This document shows positions 52,402-60,462 of a DNA stretch of 64,000 nucleotides, in pieces. Position 1 is the stretch's first letter. Every line of letters starts with the position of its first letter. Made by a program: the position numbers and the translations under genes. The notes below the pieces were generated by a model. That model worked only from the letters and a program-made list of their open reading frames with translations. It ran no database searches and was not told the DNA's origin. The DNA comes from Duganella sp. BJB480 (GTDB lineage Bacteria; Pseudomonadota; Gammaproteobacteria; Burkholderiales; Burkholderiaceae_D), in assembly GCA_003416985.1 (NCBI GenBank), contig QVIN01000011.1:1-64000 (forward strand). Direction: 5' to 3'.

Positions 52402-53073
52402 ATGCGCTTGCTCGTGGTGGAGGATGAACAAAAGGCCGGGGAGTATCTCCAGAAGGGCCTGACCGAGTCCGGCTTTGTGGTGGACTGGGCCAACAACGGG
52501 CCGGAAGGCTTGCATGCGGCGACCACCAGCCACTACGACCTGATCGTGCTCGATGTCATGCTGCCCGGTATGGACGGCTGGCAAATCGTCACGGAACTGC
52601 GCAAGACGGTCGATACGCCGGTGCTGTTCCTGACCGCGCGCGACGCGCTGAACGACCGCATCAAGGGCCTGGAGCTGGGCGCCGACGACTACCTGGTCAA
52701 GCCGTTCGCCTTCGCCGAGCTGCTGGTCCGGATTCGCACCTTGCTGCGGCGCGGGCCGATCAAGGAGCCCGAACTGTTCCTGATCGCCGACCTGGAACTG
52801 GACGTGCCCAAGCGCCGTGTCACCCGCGCCGGCCAGCGTATCGATCTCACGGCGAAGGAATTCGCGCTGCTGCACCTGATGTCCAAGCGCGTGGGCCAGG
52901 TGCTGTCCCGGCCATTGATCGCCTCGCAGGTCTGGGACATGAATTTCGACAGCGACACCAATGTGGTGGACGTGGCGGTGCGCCGGCTGCGCGCCAAAAT
53001 CGACGATCCCTACACGGTCAAGCTGATCCACACCATCCGCAGCATGGGATACGTGCTGGAAGACCGCGGATGA
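52402..53073 (+). CDS. Heavy-metal response regulator (CopR/CusR-like)
   Basis: A 223-residue OmpR-family regulator: receiver with ED pair at residues 6-7, phospho-acceptor Asp in DLIVLDVMLPGMDG (about 51) and VKPF; winged helix with DLTAKEFALLHLMSKRVGQV and IRSMGYVLE. The pattern fits CopR/CusR. It overlaps the kinase gene by four bases and precedes four copper-protein genes, which supports copper as the signal. Confidence 0.92.
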   Translation: MRLLVVEDEQKAGEYLQKGLTESGFVVDWANNGPEGLHAATTSHYDLIVLDVMLPGMDGWQIVTELRKTVDTPVLFLTARDALNDRIKGLELGADDYLVKPFAFAELLVRIRTLLRRGPIKEPELFLIADLELDVPKRRVTRAGQRIDLTAKEFALLHLMSKRVGQVLSRPLIASQVWDMNFDSDTNVVDVAVRRLRAKIDDPYTVKLIHTIRSMGYVLEDRG

Positions 53074-54476
53074 ACAGGCCTGGCTATTCGCTGACCGCGC
53101 AGCTGGGCGCGTTGTTCGCCATTGTCGCGGTCATCGTTTTCTCTGCGGTCGGCTTCTATCTCTACCGAGCGCTGGCCGTCCAGCTTCAAGAGCGGGATGA
53201 GGCGGAACTCGTGGAGCGCGTGCTGCAGCTGCGCCATTTGCTCGCTGAAACCTCGGATGCCGGTTCCATACAACGCGAGCCGCACCGCTTCCTCGATGCT
53301 GTCGATGTCAGCCACGGACTTTTCCTGGTCATCCAGACTCCTGGCGGACAGGTGCTGGTCAAGAATACGGCGGAACGCGGCTTTGCGTTGCCCGGAGGCG
53401 CCGTGGCAGCCGATGCGACACCGTCCACCGGCGATACCCGCCACATGATCGCGGCCGATGGCGCTGCGTTGCAAGTATTGACTGCGATGGGCCGGGTCGG
53501 TACCAGCGGCGATGTGGTGCGCATTTCGGTGGCATGCACCGCCCATGAACGCCAGCAGGTGCTCCGGGCCTACCGCTTGAAAGTCTGGATCGCGGCGATC
53601 GCCGGCGCCATGTTGACCGCCGCGACCGGGTATTTTCTGGTGCACCGGGGCTTGGCACGCGTACGCGCGCTGGCCGCGCAGGCGCAGGAGGTCACGGCGC
53701 GCAACCTCGACAAGCGGCTGGACGCCGACGCCGCGCCCGCCGAGCTGCGCCTGCTGGCGGATTCCTTCAACCTGGTACTGGACCGCTTGCAAAACAGCTT
53801 CAACAACCTGTCGCAATTCGCCGATGACCTGGCGCATGACTTGCGCACGCCCTTGAACAATCTGATGGTGCAGACCGAGGTGGTGTTTTCGCAGCCGCGC
53901 GATATCGAGGAGTACCAGAATTTATTGTCCTCCAACCATGAGGAATTCGGCAGGCTGGCCAGAATGGTGGAAAGCATGCTGTTCCTGGCGCGCGCGGATC
54001 ACGACCAGGTCGCCCTCAGCACCGAACGTCTGGATGCCGCCGAGGAGCTAGGCAAGGTCGCCGAATACTTCGAAGGATTGGCGTCCGAGGCCGATGTCAG
54101 GCTGACGATAGCGGCGCAGGGGGAGGTCTGGGCTGACGGACTTCTGTTGCGCAGGGCGGTCAGCAACCTGGTGGCCAATGCCGTGCGCTACACACCGCCA
54201 GGCTGCGACATCGTGCTGGCGGCTGCAAGCAGCGGCGCCGGCACGACGATTTCCGTGACCAATTCCGGCCCCGGGATCGATCCAGCGCACCTGCCGCGGG
54301 TGTTCGACCGCTTCTACCGCTCCGATCAATCGCGCTCCTCGCAATCGAGCTCGGCTGGCCTGGGCCTGGCCATCGTGAAGTCGATCATGGCGCTGCATGG
54401 CGGGCACGCGAGCGCGACGAGCGAACTCAGTGGCAAGACGCGCTTCGCCTTGTTCTTTCCAGGTCCTGCAATGTAA
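53070..54476 (+). CDS. Heavy-metal sensor histidine kinase (CopS/CusS-like)
   Basis: A 468-residue kinase: membrane segments at about 10-32 and 170-190 enclose a periplasmic sensor of about 140 residues; HAMP (GLARVRALAAQAQEVTARNL); phospho-acceptor DDLAHDLRTPLNNLM; HATPase with NLVANAVRYTPPG, NSGPGIDPAHLP and SSAGLGLAIV. The layout matches the heavy-metal sensor kinase family. Overlap with the regulator gene (ATGA) shows coupling. Confidence 0.92.
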   Translation: MNRPGYSLTAQLGALFAIVAVIVFSAVGFYLYRALAVQLQERDEAELVERVLQLRHLLAETSDAGSIQREPHRFLDAVDVSHGLFLVIQTPGGQVLVKNTAERGFALPGGAVAADATPSTGDTRHMIAADGAALQVLTAMGRVGTSGDVVRISVACTAHERQQVLRAYRLKVWIAAIAGAMLTAATGYFLVHRGLARVRALAAQAQEVTARNLDKRLDADAAPAELRLLADSFNLVLDRLQNSFNNLSQFADDLAHDLRTPLNNLMVQTEVVFSQPRDIEEYQNLLSSNHEEFGRLARMVESMLFLARADHDQVALSTERLDAAEELGKVAEYFEGLASEADVRLTIAAQGEVWADGLLLRRAVSNLVANAVRYTPPGCDIVLAAASSGAGTTISVTNSGPGIDPAHLPRVFDRFYRSDQSRSSQSSSAGLGLAIVKSIMALHGGHASATSELSGKTRFALFFPGPAM

Positions 54477-54564
54477 ATGTAATTTTTCGGTCATGCGGGT
54501 GTGCGAGTTGGCTCCTTAGAATAGCCTCATCGACTTCACAACACACCACCTCGAAAGGGTAAGC

Positions 54565-54909
54565 ATGAAAAACGTTAAAGCCACTATCGCCTCCATCATC
54601 TTCGCCGCCGCCATGGCGCCGTTGGCCGGCATGGCACACCAGGACAACGCCGTGGCCGGTCCGGCGCTCGGCCGTGCGGCGCCTGCGCAAGCGGCCACGC
54701 GCACGATCGTGATCTCGGCCGCCACCAAGTTCATCAACGTTGAAAACGGCGATGTGGTGACGATCGATGTGGACGGCAAATCGTTCACCTGGCAGTTCGA
54801 CACGCTGCGCGACAGCGACCGCTTCGCACTCGCCGCGATCGCGCCGGCCGGCATCAACACGCATGGCGTGTGGGTCTACGTCGCGCCAAATCCGCTGTAC
54901 GTGAACTGA
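54565..54909 (+). CDS. CzcE-family periplasmic copper-binding protein
   Basis: A 114-residue exported protein: signal peptide (about 1-25), then a small beta domain with TRTIVISAATKFINVENGDVV, GKSFTWQFDTLRD and a C-terminal VWVYVAPNPLYVN, matching the CzcE family. Ralstonia CzcE binds copper and tunes metal sensing. It follows the CopS-like kinase gene by 88 bases, with GAAAGG as Shine-Dalgarno. Confidence 0.83.
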   Translation: MKNVKATIASIIFAAAMAPLAGMAHQDNAVAGPALGRAAPAQAATRTIVISAATKFINVENGDVVTIDVDGKSFTWQFDTLRDSDRFALAAIAPAGINTHGVWVYVAPNPLYVN

Positions 54910-54972
54910 GGCTGGTTCAACGTTGCGGTCACGGCTCGCAAGCGGTCCGGTTTAAACCTGAAAGGAAATATC

Positions 54973-55293
54973 GTGAAACACCTGAATAAACTCATCCTGG
55001 CCGCCGCCGTCGCCATGTCTTTCGGTTCGGCGTCGCTGGCTCACGCACAGCAGGCGGCACACGCCCAGATGGCGATGAGCGAAGGCGAAATCAAAAAAGT
55101 GGATCGGGAAGCCGGCAAGCTGACCATCAAGCACGGCGAACTCAAGAACCTGGGCATGCCGGGCATGACGATGATGTTCAAAGTCCAGGAACCGGCCATG
55201 CTGGATCAGGTCAAGCAGGGCGACAAGGTGCATTTCGTTGCCGACAAGGTCAACGGAGCGCTCACGGTCACCGCTATCGATGTTGTTAAATAA
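54973..55293 (+). CDS. CusF-like periplasmic copper-binding protein
   Basis: A 106-residue exported protein with signal peptide (about 1-25, ending AHA) and the CusF OB fold: SEGEIKKVDREAGKLTIKHG, then NLGMPGMTMMFKV containing the Met ligands and KVHFVADKVNGALTV. Met-x-Met and His ligands for Cu(I) are present; the Trp that caps copper in E. coli CusF is not evident. No CusCBA pump gene is nearby. Confidence 0.87.
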   Translation: MKHLNKLILAAAVAMSFGSASLAHAQQAAHAQMAMSEGEIKKVDREAGKLTIKHGELKNLGMPGMTMMFKVQEPAMLDQVKQGDKVHFVADKVNGALTVTAIDVVK

Positions 55294-55310
55294 CCCAAGG
55301 GAGCACGCGT

Positions 55311-55679
55311 ATGAAAGCACTGTATAACACCATCGCCGCAGCGACCGTTGCCGCCGCCGTCCTGGCCAGCCCTATGGCGATGGCGCACGCGACGCTGAAA
55401 AGCTCCGACCCGGCCGCGGGCTCGATCGTCGACGCGGCGCCGAAGGCAATCGCGCTCACCTTCAATGAAAAAATCGAACCGGCATTCAGCAACATCACTG
55501 TCGCGGACGGCGCGGGTAAAGAGCTGGCGACCGGGAAAGCCACGGTGGACGAGGCCGATCCCGCCATCCTGCGTCTCTCTGTGGCTGGCCTGTCGGCGGG
55601 AACCTATACGGTCAGCTGGGCCGTTGCGGGGCATGACGGCCATCGTCGCAAGGGCGACTTCAAGTTTACGGTGAAATGA
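55311..55679 (+). CDS. copC: CopC-domain copper resistance protein
   Basis: A 122-residue periplasmic copper carrier: signal peptide (about 1-22, ending AMA), mature start HATLKSSDPAAGS with the N-terminal His ligand, then the beta-barrel blocks IALTFNEKIEPAFSNITV, SAGTYTVSWAVAGHDGH and KGDFKFTV. His near each end fits the Cu(II) site; the Met-rich Cu(I) loop is reduced. No copD follows. Confidence 0.9.
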   Translation: MKALYNTIAAATVAAAVLASPMAMAHATLKSSDPAAGSIVDAAPKAIALTFNEKIEPAFSNITVADGAGKELATGKATVDEADPAILRLSVAGLSAGTYTVSWAVAGHDGHRRKGDFKFTVK

Positions 55680-55702
55680 ACGCTTAAATTCTGGAGAAAC
55701 AA

Positions 55703-56212
55703 ATGAAGAGTATTGGTGCCGCGATTTCACTCGCTTTATGTACTTCGATGTTGTCGCTGGCCGCGGCAGCTGCAAGCGACGACCAGATGCAAGGCGCCGC
55801 GCATCGGCATGGCGCTCACGATCATGGCGCATCTCTGGTCGGAAAATCGGGGGACCCAGCCATGGTGACACGGACTGTCGTGGTCGACATGAACGACACG
55901 ATGCGGTTTTCGCCGTCGACCATCACGGTCAAACAAGGCGAGGTGGTACGGTTTGTGGTGAAGAATTCGGGGAAGCTGAAGCATGAGATGGTAATTGGCT
56001 CTGCCAGCGAACTGAAGGAACATGCGCAAATGATGATGAAGTTTCCGGAAATGGAGCACGCCGAGGCCAATCAGGTGACCCTCGCGCCAGGCATGAGCGG
56101 CAATCTGGTCTGGCAGTTCGACAGCGCCGGAAAAGTCGAGTTCGCCTGTTTGCAACCGGGGCATTTTGAAGCCGGGATGAAGGGCATCGTGGCGGTTGAA
56201 GGGAAAATGTAG
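55703..56212 (+). CDS. Cupredoxin-like copper-binding protein
   Basis: A 169-residue exported cupredoxin. Signal peptide (about 1-25), His-rich linker (AAHRHGAHDHGA), then the cupredoxin barrel: RFSPSTITVKQGEVVRFVVKNSGKLKHEMVIG (His ligand) and the C-terminal ligand loop EFACLQPGHFEAGMKG (Cys, His, Met), so a type 1 copper site. An extra Met/His segment (HAQMMMKFPEMEHAE) lies between. Last gene of the copper module. Confidence 0.9.
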   Translation: MKSIGAAISLALCTSMLSLAAAAASDDQMQGAAHRHGAHDHGASLVGKSGDPAMVTRTVVVDMNDTMRFSPSTITVKQGEVVRFVVKNSGKLKHEMVIGSASELKEHAQMMMKFPEMEHAEANQVTLAPGMSGNLVWQFDSAGKVEFACLQPGHFEAGMKGIVAVEGKM

Positions 56213-56334
56213 TCTTAGTTTTTTTGCGAACGCTCAACCGGCTCGCGAGCGTAACCTGTCATTTTGGCGTTTTCGGCTGTGCTACTGGTGAAGTGGCGCG
56301 GCCGTCTTTGGTGGCGTACACTGGACCAACCAAA

Positions 56335-56688
56335 ATGAGTGTCGAAGACGCGTTGAGAACCGCAGTGGCGAAAGCCCGCGCAGGGCGGGACGGCTTTTTG
56401 GACTATGCGTTTGATACGCCGGAAGGCGAGGTAAGGGTTTTGGCTGAGGTCGTTCTGGAAAAAGATACGATCGTTTGCAGAGATCTCTGCGTCTATCCAG
56501 CATTCGACCCGCCCGGCATAAAAAAATCGACAATTACGAAAGAGTTGCTTGCTCAATTTCGCGCCTTGCTGAAAGCTGGCAATGCGCTTGGATATGATGC
56601 AATGACTGTGCTTGGAAAACGCACTGCTGGTAGTAGTTCTGCGAATGTAGGAAAGATCGTGGATATCAGACGTAGGAGGAGGAAATGA
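56335..56688 (+). CDS. Hypothetical protein, possible toxin-domain remnant
   Basis: A 117-residue basic protein I do not recognise (ALRTAVAKARAGRDGFLDYA; TVLGKRTAGSSSANVGKIVD; Arg-rich end). The frame stays open upstream to a TTG at 56224, and the extra stretch looks like the end of a larger protein, so this may be the tail of a broken polymorphic toxin. It overlaps the next gene by four bases, as toxin/immunity pairs do. AT-richer than its neighbours. Start and function are uncertain. Confidence 0.5.
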   Translation: MSVEDALRTAVAKARAGRDGFLDYAFDTPEGEVRVLAEVVLEKDTIVCRDLCVYPAFDPPGIKKSTITKELLAQFRALLKAGNALGYDAMTVLGKRTAGSSSANVGKIVDIRRRRRK

Positions 56689-56969
56689 ACAAATCTGAAC
56701 TTGGTGCCGAGCTCGTAAAATCGAAATGGCAACAGGCCAATGATGTTGAGCGAGAAGAGGTCCTGTTGGAGCTGAAGCGGCGAGGATTGTCTATTAGCGA
56801 TGCAATTCTGGCGCTGCGGAACTCCGGATTTTATTCGCTTGGGGAGGCGAAGGAATATATCTCCACCAGCCCTGCATGGCAGGCTGAAGTCGAAAACGGA
56901 AAAGCCCTGCATGAGATAGCCTGGCAAGTCCTTGATGACTTCGTCGCGTCCCAACGCTACAAGCCATGA
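56685..56969 (+). CDS. Small hypothetical protein, immunity-like
   Basis: A 94-residue acidic, helical protein with a strong AGGAGGA site overlapping the preceding stop (ATGA). The middle (ISDAILALRNSGFYSLGEAK) resembles the C-terminal domain of ribosomal protein L7/L12 (xxAIKxVRxxTGLGLKEAK), a module reused in some immunity proteins of contact-dependent toxins. Compositionally like its partner. Role as an immunity protein is inference from size, charge and arrangement. Confidence 0.6.
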   Translation: MNKSELGAELVKSKWQQANDVEREEVLLELKRRGLSISDAILALRNSGFYSLGEAKEYISTSPAWQAEVENGKALHEIAWQVLDDFVASQRYKP

Positions 56970-57030
56970 TGCTCCCTGGCGTCCTTCCAGCTTGCGGGGT
57001 AATATTGCAGAAATAGTCAGAGGACGTGCA

Positions 57031-57933
57031 ATGGATAAATTGAAGGCGATGCAAATTTTCGTCAAGGTCGTGGACAAGAAAAGCCTGACGGTGGCAGCGC
57101 AGAACTCCAATCTATCCGTCTCGATGGTCAGCAACTACCTCAAGTATCTCGAGGAGGACCTGGGCACCGCGCTGGTGGCCCGCACCACCCGCAACCTGTC
57201 GATCACCGATTTCGGCACCTACTATTACGGCGTCTGCCAGAACGTGCTGGCGATGATCCGGGAGAGCGGGGAGGTCGCCTCCAATTTCAGCGTCAATCCC
57301 GAAGGCACGCTGAACCTGACGGCGCCCCGCACCTTCGGCGTCGCCGCGCTGCTGCCGCGGCTGGGCGAGTTCTACGCGCAGTACCCGAAGATCCGCGTCG
57401 ACGTCTCGATCAGCGACGACATCGTCGACATGACCACGACCGACTACGACGCCGCCATCCGGCTCGGCCCTCTGTCCGATTCGAACCTGGTGGCGCGGCC
57501 GTTGCGGCCGTATTCCGTGGTGCTGTGCACCTCGCCCGATTACCTGGCCGGCCATCCGCCGCCATCCACGCCCGGGGACCTGGCTCGGCATCCGTGCATC
57601 GCCACCTATTTCGATCACAAGACCGTCTGGAACCGCCTGCAAACCACGTGGGAATTCATCGGCGGCGACGGCGCCATCCACAAGGTCGACGTCCCGTTCA
57701 AGATGCAGGTGAACGATGCGCAGGGCGCCTGCGCGCTGGTCCTGAAAGGCGCCGGCATCGCGCTGATACCGGAACTGCTGGCGCAACCATGGCTGCAAAG
57801 CGGCCAGCTGGTGCGCCTGCTGCCGGACTACCGCGTGCCCGACCGCGCCATGCACCTGGTCTACCGGAAAATGGACCACATGCCATCGACGCTGAAGGCC
57901 CTGGTCAAATTTCTGCTCGACGAATTTTCCTGA
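57031..57933 (+). CDS. LysR-family transcriptional regulator
   Basis: A 300-residue LysR regulator: N-terminal winged helix-turn-helix (MQIFVKVVDKKSLTVAAQNS; SVSMVSNYLKYLEEDLGTAL) and a C-terminal periplasmic-binding-like effector domain (TLNLTAPRTFGVAALLPRLG; YDAAIRLGPLSDSNLVARPL). It is of the CrgA/AaeR-like subgroup. It converges on and overlaps the MFS exporter gene by 29 bases rather than lying divergent from a target, so its target is not evident. Confidence 0.93.
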   Translation: MDKLKAMQIFVKVVDKKSLTVAAQNSNLSVSMVSNYLKYLEEDLGTALVARTTRNLSITDFGTYYYGVCQNVLAMIRESGEVASNFSVNPEGTLNLTAPRTFGVAALLPRLGEFYAQYPKIRVDVSISDDIVDMTTTDYDAAIRLGPLSDSNLVARPLRPYSVVLCTSPDYLAGHPPPSTPGDLARHPCIATYFDHKTVWNRLQTTWEFIGGDGAIHKVDVPFKMQVNDAQGACALVLKGAGIALIPELLAQPWLQSGQLVRLLPDYRVPDRAMHLVYRKMDHMPSTLKALVKFLLDEFS

Positions 57934-59275
57934 CACCCGGCGCCACGATCAACGCGCCGACGGCCAGCGCGGCGATCGAGCACAGCAGCGCAGGGACCAT
58001 GCCGCCGGCCAGGCGCGCTGCCGTGACGTCGCCGACCATCAAGCCCATCGTGGCGACGCCGATCAAGCCGCCGATCTGGCGCGAGGCGTTCAGCACGCCG
58101 GACGCGACGCCGATGTAGCGCTGCTCGGTTGACGACACCATCGCATTGGTCAGCGCCGGCACCGCCAGTCCGATGCCCAGCCCGGCCACGATGAACTGCA
58201 GGCCGATGTGCGCGTAGTGCCCGTCGCCGACAAACGGCAGCATCGCCAGGTAGCCCAGCGCGGCCAGCGAGATGCCGGACACGAGCACCATCCTGTGGTC
58301 ATGCCGCACCATCAGCTTTCCGCACAACAGGTTGGCGGCCATGATGGAGCCGGTCATCGGCAGGAAGGCCAGGCCGGTGTCGAGCGGCGAGTAGGCCCAC
58401 GCATATTGGAAGAACAGGCTGAACAAAAAGATCTGTCCATAGAACGCGAAGTTGACCAGGATGCCCGCCAGCGCCGACGAGGCGAAATGGCCGGTCCTGA
58501 ACAGGTGCAGCGGCAGCATGGGCTGTGCCATGTTCTTCTCGGTCGCGACAAACGCCGCGCCGGACAACAGGAACACCATCATCCCGCCCACCACCAGCGG
58601 CGAATAGGGACCGGACGCATTCACCTGTATCAAGGCCAGCGTGAAGCCGCCCAGCGCCAGGGCGGCCAGCAGCTGTCCCGGAATATCGATCGCGCGGCCG
58701 GCCGTGCTGTCAGCGTCCTTCACCCAGCGCCAGGCGATCAGGCTGCCGAGCAGCGCGATGGGCACGTTGACGTAGAAGATCGATCGCCAGCCGGTCAGCG
58801 AGATCAGCACGCCGCCGAACACCGGGCCGAGCGCCAGCGCCATGCCGCCCGCCGCGGCCCACAGGCTGATCGCCCGGCTGCGCGCGTCCTTGTCCGGGAA
58901 GGTCTGGTTGACGATGGCCAGCGAGGCCGGCACCACCAGCGCCGCGCCCAGGCCTTGCAGCAGGCGGTAGACGATCAGCGCGGCCAGGCTGCCGGCGACG
59001 CCGCACAGCAGGGAGGCCAGCGCGAACAACACGAAGCCGGTGAGGAAGACCTTGCGCGGACCGAAGCGGTCGCCCAGCGCGCCCGCCGTCAGCAGGAAGG
59101 CGGCGAAGGTCAGCGTGTAGCCGCTGACCACCCATTCAAGATGCGATATGGTGCCGGTGAATTCGGCGCGCAGGCTGCGCAGCGCGACGTTGACCACGCT
59201 GACATCGAGGATGACGATGACGAAGGCGAGGCAGGATGACAGGAGCGCGAGGCGCTTCCCGGTTGGCGTGGACAT
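57905..59275 (-). CDS. MFS multidrug transporter, DHA2-like
   Basis: A 456-residue inner-membrane drug:H+ antiporter of the EmrB/QacA (14-helix) type. Motif A is GDRFGPRKVFLTG (about 72-84), motif C-like GPVFGGVLISLTGWRSIFYVNVP (about 145-167) and the N-terminal DVSVVNVALRSL with the membrane Asp. GGAG precedes ATG 59275. It may export toxic organic compounds; no fusion-protein gene adjoins it. Its 3' end overlaps the LysR gene. Confidence 0.92.
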   Translation of the reverse strand: MSTPTGKRLALLSSCLAFVIVILDVSVVNVALRSLRAEFTGTISHLEWVVSGYTLTFAAFLLTAGALGDRFGPRKVFLTGFVLFALASLLCGVAGSLAALIVYRLLQGLGAALVVPASLAIVNQTFPDKDARSRAISLWAAAGGMALALGPVFGGVLISLTGWRSIFYVNVPIALLGSLIAWRWVKDADSTAGRAIDIPGQLLAALALGGFTLALIQVNASGPYSPLVVGGMMVFLLSGAAFVATEKNMAQPMLPLHLFRTGHFASSALAGILVNFAFYGQIFLFSLFFQYAWAYSPLDTGLAFLPMTGSIMAANLLCGKLMVRHDHRMVLVSGISLAALGYLAMLPFVGDGHYAHIGLQFIVAGLGIGLAVPALTNAMVSSTEQRYIGVASGVLNASRQIGGLIGVATMGLMVGDVTAARLAGGMVPALLCSIAALAVGALIVAPGVRKIRRAEI

Positions 59276-59404
59276 GATGAGTTCTCCTGTTGCGTGAGGC
59301 AAGGCGTCGATCGTAGTTCCTGTTCGATCGCGCCGTAAAGAACTCATCCCTGAAAACAGTTTGCAGCGGCGTTAAACAATCGCGGAGCGCGGGCCCTTAT
59401 CGGT

Positions 59405-60148
59405 TCACCGCCGGCCGCCGCGCAGCAGGAACACGCCGTACAGGCAAAGCGGCAGCACCGCCAGCACCGCCGCGAATGGCAGCACCGAACCCTCGCCGGT
59501 GCCGGCCGCCGCCAGCGCAGACGTCACCAGGGCGAAGTCCCACACGCCGTGCACCACCACCATCGGCCACACCGAACGCGTGCGCAGGCAAATGGCGGCG
59601 TAGCCCACGCCCTGCAGGGAGGCCGCGAGCGACTGCCACAGCGCGCCGCCGAAGTCGCCGCTGGCCCAGCCATTGACGGTGTGGACCACGCCGAACAACA
59701 GCGACGAGACCAGCACGGCGGGCCAGACCGGGTGCCGGTCCAGCAGGCCTTGCAGCAATACCGACCGGAACATCAACTCTTCCGACACCGCCACCAGCGC
59801 GGTATTGCAGCCGACGACCAGCAGCACTTTCGCCGGCGGCCATCCGTCCGCCCACGCCACAAGCAGCATCAGCAGCGAAAAGAGCAGGGGCGGCAGGACC
59901 AGCCGCAGCGATTTCCACGATTCCGGAGCATGCAGGCCGGCGGCGCGGCGGTCGATCGAAGCCAGCGCCACCCCCAACGCAAACAAGGCCGCCAACACCC
60001 ACGCGGGGCCGATGCCTCCGGCCACCGATTCAAGCAACGATAGCTGGCTGCGGCCGAGCAATCTTCCGGTGCCCAATGTCAGGCCCAGCCAAACCGTCAG
60101 CGCAACCAGCGCCAGCGGCAAAGTAATGTGGAGTCGTTTCATGCCCAT
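59405..60148 (-). CDS. CPBP-family intramembrane glutamic protease
   Basis: A 247-residue membrane protein of the CPBP (Abi/Rce1-like) family, with eight or so hydrophobic segments. Motif 1 is EELMFRSVLLQGLL (the Glu-Glu and Arg), motif 2 FGVVHTVNG and motif 3 VVVHGVWDF, all intact, so it is probably active. Roles range from prenyl-protein processing to bacteriocin self-immunity; none is indicated here. Start is uncertain (60148 or 60142; the frame is open to 60190). A 314-base AT-rich gap with no other gene follows up to 60462. Confidence 0.87.
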   Translation of the reverse strand: MGMKRLHITLPLALVALTVWLGLTLGTGRLLGRSQLSLLESVAGGIGPAWVLAALFALGVALASIDRRAAGLHAPESWKSLRLVLPPLLFSLLMLLVAWADGWPPAKVLLVVGCNTALVAVSEELMFRSVLLQGLLDRHPVWPAVLVSSLLFGVVHTVNGWASGDFGGALWQSLAASLQGVGYAAICLRTRSVWPMVVVHGVWDFALVTSALAAAGTGEGSVLPFAAVLAVLPLCLYGVFLLRGGRR

Positions 60149-60462
60149 GTTTTCTTTGTTTATTTGTGAAGCAATAATACAGGAGTGCAATGCCCTTCGC
60201 TTTCCCCGTCTTGTCTAACATACAAATCAAAGCTGTGTATTAAAGACAACAGTGATTTTTTGCGTTTGTGGCTGAAACGCTCACGGTTGCTGGCCGCAAG
60301 AAAAAAAATGCCCGCGAACTGTTGTGACAACAAGTTAATTAAGTAATACTTAAATTGAAACTTTTGCATGTCTTGTTCGCAACACATGAATGTTTCACTG
60401 GGCATATTTCACAGGGAAAATGGACCTTTCGTATCAACAATAACATTAAGGGTATAGCAGGC

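Noticed and set aside
49362..52427. A 1021-residue plus-strand frame opposite mutS
   Set aside because: Arg/Gln/His/Val-rich shadow of mutS; the frame overlaps the real regulator gene start.
60149..60462. Upstream extension of the metalloprotease frame to 60355
   Set aside because: The extra residues would precede the signal peptide and lack a ribosome site; the ATG at 60463 gives a normal secretion signal.
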